From assembly GCA_963771505.1 (NCBI GenBank), contig CAVYTO010000002.1:496001-560000 (forward strand): DNA of 64,000 nt. Reading direction: 5' to 3'. Numbering within the stretch: position 1 is the stretch's first letter; the number at the start of each line of letters is the position of its first letter. The translations under genes and the position numbers were made by a program. This document shows positions 59,922-64,000 of this stretch, in pieces. The notes under the pieces were generated by a model, which saw only the letters and a list, made by a program, of their open reading frames with translations, did not search any database and was not told the origin of the DNA. This DNA is from JAJPHW01 sp963771505. Lineage in GTDB: Bacteria > Acidobacteriota > Terriglobia > Terriglobales > Acidobacteriaceae.

Positions 59922-59989
59922 AGCCAGTCTTCCACGCGCCCTACGCGGTGAACTCGAACACCACACCGTTGCCGTATCGGGACTACTGA

Positions 59990-61303
59990 TTAATCCTCCA
60001 CCACCCGCGCCGTCACTCCCTGCTCCGGCTCGCCGCCTACGGCGCCCTGGGCCACGATCAGGCGTCTTGCTTCAACTCGAATCTTCGGCAATTGCAACCA
60101 GAACAGTCCCGAGCCGCCCACCGCCGCCACCGCTCCCATGGCGACGGCAATCGGAGCGCCCAGCCTGTCCGCAACTGCGCCGCCCAGCAACGCTCCAAAC
60201 GGAGCCATCCCCATGAACATCATGGAATACGTTGCCATCACCCGCCCACGCAGTTCATCCGGAACCATGGCTTGAATCAATGTGTTGGACGACGACATTT
60301 GCAGCATCATGAAAAATCCCACCGGCAGCAGCAACGCCGCCGACAGCGTAAAATTTCGCGACATCGAAAACAGAATCAAGCTCACGCCGAACGCTCCGCA
60401 GGAAAACGCCACCCAGCGCCCCAGGCCGTGCACTCCGCGACGCGATGCCAGCGTCAGCGCTCCGAGCAACGCGCCTACGCCGGTCATTCCCATCAGCGTG
60501 CCCAGGCCGCGCGCGCCGCCATGCAGAATCTTGTCCGCGAACACCGGCATCAGCACGGTGTACGGCATCGCGACCAGGCTTACCAAGCCGAGCAACAGCA
60601 AGATCGCGCGTATCGGAGCGGTATCCCGGACGAAGCGAAACCCCTCAATGATGTGCCCCACCGGCGACGCGTTCGACGCGTGGTATTCATGTTTCGGCAC
60701 CCGCATAAGATAGAGGCCGATGATCACCGCGATGTAGCTCACCGCATTCGCAAAGAAGCACCAGCCTTCGCCGATTCTCGCCACCAGAATTCCCGCAATC
60801 GCCGGACCCACGATTCGCGCTCCGTTGAACATGGACGAGTTCAACGCAATCGCGTTCATCAAATCTTCCTTGCCCACCATGTCGACCAGAAACGATTGCC
60901 GCCCGGGGATGTCGAACGCGTTCACCACGCCCAGCAATGCGGCGAGCACAAAAATATGCCACACATGAACATGCCCGGTCAGCGTTAGCGCTGCAAGAAT
61001 CCCCGCCAGGATCATCGACGCGACCTGCGTTCCGATCACAATCTTTTGCCGGTCGTAGCGGTCGGCGACAATGCCGCCGATTGGTGCCACCAGAAAAACC
61101 GGAAACTGCCCGGCAAATCCCACCGAACCGAGCAGCAGCGCCGAACCCGTCAGGCGGTAAACCAGCCACGCCTGGGCCACACTCTGCATCCACGTACCCA
61201 CCAGCGAAATTAATTGCCCGCTAAAAAATAACTGAAAATTTCTGTGTTTCAGGGCGCGCAGCGTTACCGGCAGGCTGGACTCGCTCGCAGAATCTTGCTT
61301 CAT
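59990..61303 (-). CDS. MFS exporter (EntS-like, MFS_3)
   Basis: About 437 residues from ATG 61303, with AGGAAAG upstream; twelve predicted helices. LFFSGQLISLVGTWMQSVAQAWLVYRLTGSA and VAPIGGIVADRYDRQK match the MFS_3/enterobactin-exporter type. Substrate unknown. Confidence 0.85.
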   Translation of the reverse strand: MKQDSASESSLPVTLRALKHRNFQLFFSGQLISLVGTWMQSVAQAWLVYRLTGSALLLGSVGFAGQFPVFLVAPIGGIVADRYDRQKIVIGTQVASMILAGILAALTLTGHVHVWHIFVLAALLGVVNAFDIPGRQSFLVDMVGKEDLMNAIALNSSMFNGARIVGPAIAGILVARIGEGWCFFANAVSYIAVIIGLYLMRVPKHEYHASNASPVGHIIEGFRFVRDTAPIRAILLLLGLVSLVAMPYTVLMPVFADKILHGGARGLGTLMGMTGVGALLGALTLASRRGVHGLGRWVAFSCGAFGVSLILFSMSRNFTLSAALLLPVGFFMMLQMSSSNTLIQAMVPDELRGRVMATYSMMFMGMAPFGALLGGAVADRLGAPIAVAMGAVAAVGGSGLFWLQLPKIRVEARRLIVAQGAVGGEPEQGVTARVVED

Positions 61304-61455
61304 CTTTCCTTTAAAATCCTCCCCGGAACCAGTTCCGCCAACCCCGCAAACGCCCGACTCCAACTAAACACTTCTCCCTACATGCACTTTCGAGTTAAAT
61401 TCTTCGAGTGCGAAACGTGAGCACAATCTTGAGCTTCCAGTATAGGGAACAATTC

Positions 61456-61845
61456 ATGAGCCAGGAGCAAACGCGTGTTGAGCGTCGGGCCGGGCAACGT
61501 TTCAGTTTCCAAATGCCGGTCTCGTTATGCCGCCCCGGTGGCGGTGCGGTCGCGCAAGGTGTCACCCGGGACCTCAGCGCCCGCGGCGTGTTCTTCGATA
61601 CGGATTTAAATTTGTCGGAGGGCGATGCCATCGAACTTACATTGGTCATGCCTTCTGAAATTACGCTGGCGGAAAATATGCGGGTGCGCTGCCGCGGAAG
61701 AGTGCTGCGGACGTCTAATTCCGTTTCGCCGGACCGCCTCGGCGTGGCGGTCCGATTGGAAGGCTACGAATTCCTGCCCGAGCCGGCAGACATGTCGGTA
61801 TCGGCGATGTCGTCAGCTTCGGTGGCGTCGGCGCACGAGGCTTAA
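61456..61845 (+). CDS. PilZ-domain protein
   Basis: A 129-residue protein from ATG 61456, with AGGGAAC upstream. c-di-GMP-binding elements: RRAGQRFSFQMPVS (RxxxR) and DLSARGVFFDTD (DxSxxG). Single PilZ domain plus short Ser/Ala tail; a likely stand-alone c-di-GMP effector. No GGDEF/EAL gene in the window. Confidence 0.87.
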   Translation: MSQEQTRVERRAGQRFSFQMPVSLCRPGGGAVAQGVTRDLSARGVFFDTDLNLSEGDAIELTLVMPSEITLAENMRVRCRGRVLRTSNSVSPDRLGVAVRLEGYEFLPEPADMSVSAMSSASVASAHEA

Positions 61846-61927
61846 GGCGCAAAGAGAACCGGGAAACCTGTAATCAGATTCCAGTCAAAGGTCTCTACTT
61901 TTCATAGATCAGCGATTCGTCTAGCTG

Positions 61928-62173
61928 GGCGGGTGGCCGGCCTTTGAATAGCCGAAAGCATTACACCGGTGGGTGCCCCGTCCTTCGCGGACGTTTGCGA
62001 GGGCGGGTACCACGACTGCAAGTAATGAAGGGCTTCGTCAGAAGATCCGAACTGCTCGGATTAGGACCTACCCTGTCGGCACTATCGTACCCGTCCTTGC
62101 ACAAAACGCAAGAGCGGGGCACCCACAGTTTCAGGGAAGGAAAAACCGGGCGTGAAAGGACGGGCCCCCCGCC
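61928..62173. mobile_element. ~246-bp element with terminal inverted repeats, copy 1 (MITE-like)
   Basis: Ends GGCGGGTGGCCGGCC on the left (61928-61942) and an imperfect GGACGGGCCCCCCGCC on the right (62158-62173). Inner arms GGTGCCCCGTCCTT and a near-complementary GCGGGGCACC near the right give long hairpin ends. Highly similar to copy 2 over nearly the whole length, with scattered substitutions and small indels. No coding capacity for a transposase. Confidence 0.7.
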
Positions 62174-62302
62174 CTAGCTGCGATCCCCACAGTACCGAAA
62201 GCGAGATACCGCAAGTATGTCTTGGTTGCGGCAGCGCTGCCGACCGCCGCACAGTGCAGCCAGTCACTTTGTAAAGCTGTCCCACGTTGCGGCACCGAAA
62301 GT

Positions 62303-62404
62303 TCAGTTGATTTCCAGCGGAAACACGACGGTCCCGATTTTTGCGGTCGAGTTATCGCGAACGAAGAAGCGCAAATCGTAAGTTCCAGGTTTCAGGGCCC
62401 GCGC
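62303..62404 (-). pseudogene. C-terminal remnant of a VWFA-type secreted protein
   Basis: A minus-strand frame ending TGA at 62303-62305 encodes GTYDLRFFVRDNSTAKIGTV plus FPLEIN. I recognise this as similar to C-terminal ends of Acidobacterial VWFA-type proteins. The sequence upstream is Pro/Leu-rich and not protein-like. Trapped between two short elements. Confidence 0.45.
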
Positions 62405-62535
62405 CGTCCCCGGCAGGTCTGGTGGTGTTTGACTGCCCGGGCAGCCAGGGAGCCATGGCAAACGTAACGACAGCAGCGAGAGCATGCCTGCGTGAAAACA
62501 TACACACGAAGTTTACTAGAACTCCGAAGGAGCTG

Positions 62536-62784
62536 GGCGGGTGGCCCGGCCTTTGAATAGCCGAAAGCATTGCACCTGTGGGTGCCCCGTCCTTCGCGGA
62601 CGTTTGCGAGGGCCGGTACCACTACTGCAAGTAATGAAGGGTTTCGTCAGAAGATCCGAACTGCTCGGATTAGGACCTACACTGTCAGCACTATCGTACC
62701 CGTCCTTGCACAAAACGCAAGGACGGGGCACCGCAGTTTCATAAAGGAAGGAAAAACCGGGCGTGACAGGCCGGGCCACCCGCC
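62536..62784. mobile_element. ~249-bp element with perfect 16-bp terminal inverted repeats, copy 2 (MITE-like)
   Basis: GGCGGGTGGCCCGGCC (62536-62551) and its exact reverse complement GGCCGGGCCACCCGCC (62769-62784) close the element. A second pair of inner arms (GGTGCCCCGTCCTT and AAGGACGGGGCACC) lies inside. High similarity to copy 1. No gene inside. Confidence 0.8.
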
Positions 62785-62862
62785 GATTCAGTCGGGATGA
62801 AAATTGACCCATTTAGAAAACCCATGTGCCCATGGACGCTCGGAGGATCACAAGCAAGGACG

Positions 62863-62903
62863 AATAAACCGGGGACAATAAACCGGGACAATAAACCGGG
62901 GAC
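62863..62903 (+). repeat. Triplicate AATAAACCGGGGAC tandem repeat
   Basis: Units at 62863-62876, 62877-62889 (one G shorter) and 62890-62903. Head-to-tail, 13-14 bp each. Confidence 0.7.
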
Positions 62904-63216
62904 ATCCATGATAAGTAAAAGTCAAGAGGAGACGGAGGTCTCCTGACGCTTGGAAGAGTGGGGCCTCGAAGCGGCGTGGGGCGGATGAAGTTGGCGAACG
63001 GCGTGCGATCCGCAGCATCGGCCAAAGCAGCAGCTTGGCCAGACATCCATTTGCGGGAAACGGGCGTGAACCCGGTCCACGAAGTATGAGTTAGGGTTGA
63101 CCGGCCGGCCTCGATACAGACGGTAAGGAGCATCGGGAGCAAAGACTCCTCTGCCCAGTCCCCGAGTTGGCGAGGAACGGCCAATGGATCGCGGCTGAGT
63201 TCGAAGGTTCTACTTC
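62904..63216. other. Non-coding stretch between the tandem repeat and the IS110 gene
   Basis: No gene supported. It probably holds the terminal sequences of the IS110 element. I could not place the exact end of the insertion. Confidence 0.4.
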
Positions 63217-64000
63217 TTAGGCAGCTTTTTGTGTCAGTACTTCCGAGGGTGCGCGCACTTGGAAGCTCTGACCACTTTTGTCGACCGCCAGCAGATAGGC
63301 GACGAGTTTGCGGGCCACGGCCAGTGTGGCGCGGTTGCGATGTCCGCGTTCCAGTTCGCGGGCGTGCAACGCGGCCAGTTGCGGATTCCAGCGCGGCGCC
63401 AGTTTGGCGGCCTCGATCAGCGTGGTTTGCAGCCAGTGGTTGCGCTGCTTCGAGATGGGCCCGCGTTGCTGCTTGCCCGCCGAAGATTTCAAGGCCGCGG
63501 TCAGCCCGCAGTAACTCATAGCCTCGGAGTTGGAGCGAAAGCGGTGCGGGTCGCCGATCTCCAAGGCCCAGGTGAGAGCGGTAATTTCTCCCACGGCGGG
63601 AATGCTCATCAGGCGTTCGACGCGTTCGGCCAGTTCGGCATCGGCGAGCAACTCGCGGACCAGCCGCTTCTGTGTGTTCTCGAACATTTCCAGCGCCCCG
63701 CGACTCAACCGCAGCAGATCGATCACCGATTCCGGCACCTCTTCGAGATTTTCCAGTAGGTGGGCGAAGTATTTCTTGCGGTGCAGCTTCTCCTTCACGT
63801 AGAGCGCGCCGGTTTCCATCAGCAGCCCGGCCATCTTGTTCTTCATGCGCACCGCTTCGCTCACCACCAGGCTGCGATAACGCAGCAGGCGGCGCAGTTC
63901 GCGGATCCGCGGCGGCGCCACATAGCAGGCCGGCAAAAGATTGCAGCGTACCAGGTCGGCGATGGTGCGCGCGTCGATGGTATCGCTCTTCTTCTTGCCC
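63217..64000 (-). CDS. IS110-family transposase (partial at right edge)
   Basis: About 260 residues of the C-terminal part; the frame is open to the window edge. The right end still shows KSDTIDARTIADL, part of the N-terminal DEDD nuclease (RuvC-like) domain. The C-terminal transposase domain (about 120-225) has SIPAVGEITALTWALEIGDPHRF, SYCGLTAALKSSAGKQQRG and SKQRNHWLQTTLIEAA, including the serine used for recombination. IS110 elements usually leave a bridge-type non-coding RNA next to the gene; I cannot confirm one here. Confidence 0.9.
   Translation of the reverse strand, partial: GKKKSDTIDARTIADLVRCNLLPACYVAPPRIRELRRLLRYRSLVVSEAVRMKNKMAGLLMETGALYVKEKLHRKKYFAHLLENLEEVPESVIDLLRLSRGALEMFENTQKRLVRELLADAELAERVERLMSIPAVGEITALTWALEIGDPHRFRSNSEAMSYCGLTAALKSSAGKQQRGPISKQRNHWLQTTLIEAAKLAPRWNPQLAALHARELERGHRNRATLAVARKLVAYLLAVDKSGQSFQVRAPSEVLTQKAA

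Noticed and set aside
60092..60988. 298-codon plus-strand frame inside the MFS gene
   Set aside because: Antisense, extremely His/Arg/Gln-rich, no fold; a by-product of GC-rich transmembrane coding.
62541..62800. Short frames within the 250-bp elements (61944-62177, 62541-62800)
   Set aside because: They recur only because the elements repeat; no family match and no conserved start, and the inverted-repeat structure explains the sequence.

Overview
The window looks like a chromosomal segment of a soil-type Acidobacteriota (class Terriglobia, Acidobacteriales-like). This is inferred from family content, not from a marker-gene comparison. The pointers are an oversized TonB-dependent receptor with an N-terminal carboxypeptidase-regulatory-like domain, two adjacent VWFA-type secreted proteins of the kind common in Acidobacteria, consecutive GloVer-repeat (TIGR03803-like) secreted proteins, several zinc-ribbon/membrane or zinc-ribbon/TPR proteins, two PilZ proteins, and short dispersed GC-rich repeats. 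Coding is dense on both strands. No rRNA, CRISPR array, plasmid or phage module is visible.

Layout. 1-8 kb: tail of a surface protein, a tRNA-Leu 5' fragment, DUF3467, a PMT/GT39-type glycosyltransferase, an orphan OmpR-type regulator, the TonB-dependent receptor with a clear terminator, a TrkA-N membrane protein and a 34-residue single-span peptide. 8-16 kb (mostly minus strand): metH, an isolated nuoI with its own terminator, membrane proteins (DUF421 and others) and aroA. 16-24 kb: a peptidase-MA/TPR protein, an alpha/beta hydrolase, PspC/zinc ribbon, a TPR protein, thiD, an RlpA-like lytic transglycosylase behind a good promoter, pyrF and a small zinc-ribbon protein. 24-32 kb: the VWFA pair, DedA, FG-GAP protein plus coupled small gene, DUF2141, UbiD and a FabF-like ketosynthase. 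32-38 kb: VOC protein, a WG-repeat gene bracketed by a 198-bp direct repeat, rdgB, an NTF2/thioredoxin fusion and a pseudo-receiver/PilZ protein.

38.3-39 kb: two tRNA-Arg genes (UCG, ACG) enclose a decayed ABC-ATPase fragment, and a degraded copy of the tRNA 3' end lies 80 bp beyond the second tRNA. 39-48 kb: zinc-ribbon/Sel1-like protein, zinc alcohol dehydrogenase, an arginase-fold protein with an altered metal site, a patatin/BamA-type fusion, CDGSH protein, GT4 glycosyltransferase and CPBP protease. 48-51.5 kb: three consecutive GloVer genes, the third broken. 51.6-57.3 kb is a conserved housekeeping run: PIG-L deacetylase, tmk, holB, an Hfq-like protein, dcd, HU and an M50 protease. 57.4-61.8 kb: two MacB-type permeases without an ATPase, an MFS exporter and a PilZ protein. 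61.9-64 kb is a mobile-element zone: two copies of a ~250-bp element with 16-bp terminal inverted repeats, a gene remnant, a short tandem repeat and an IS110-family transposase running off the right end.

I found no coherent, clearly new multi-gene system. The most unusual structures are the repeat-bracketed WG gene, the tRNA-Arg scar region, the paired short inverted-repeat elements, the altered arginase-like active site and the Hfq-like protein with a long disordered N-terminus.
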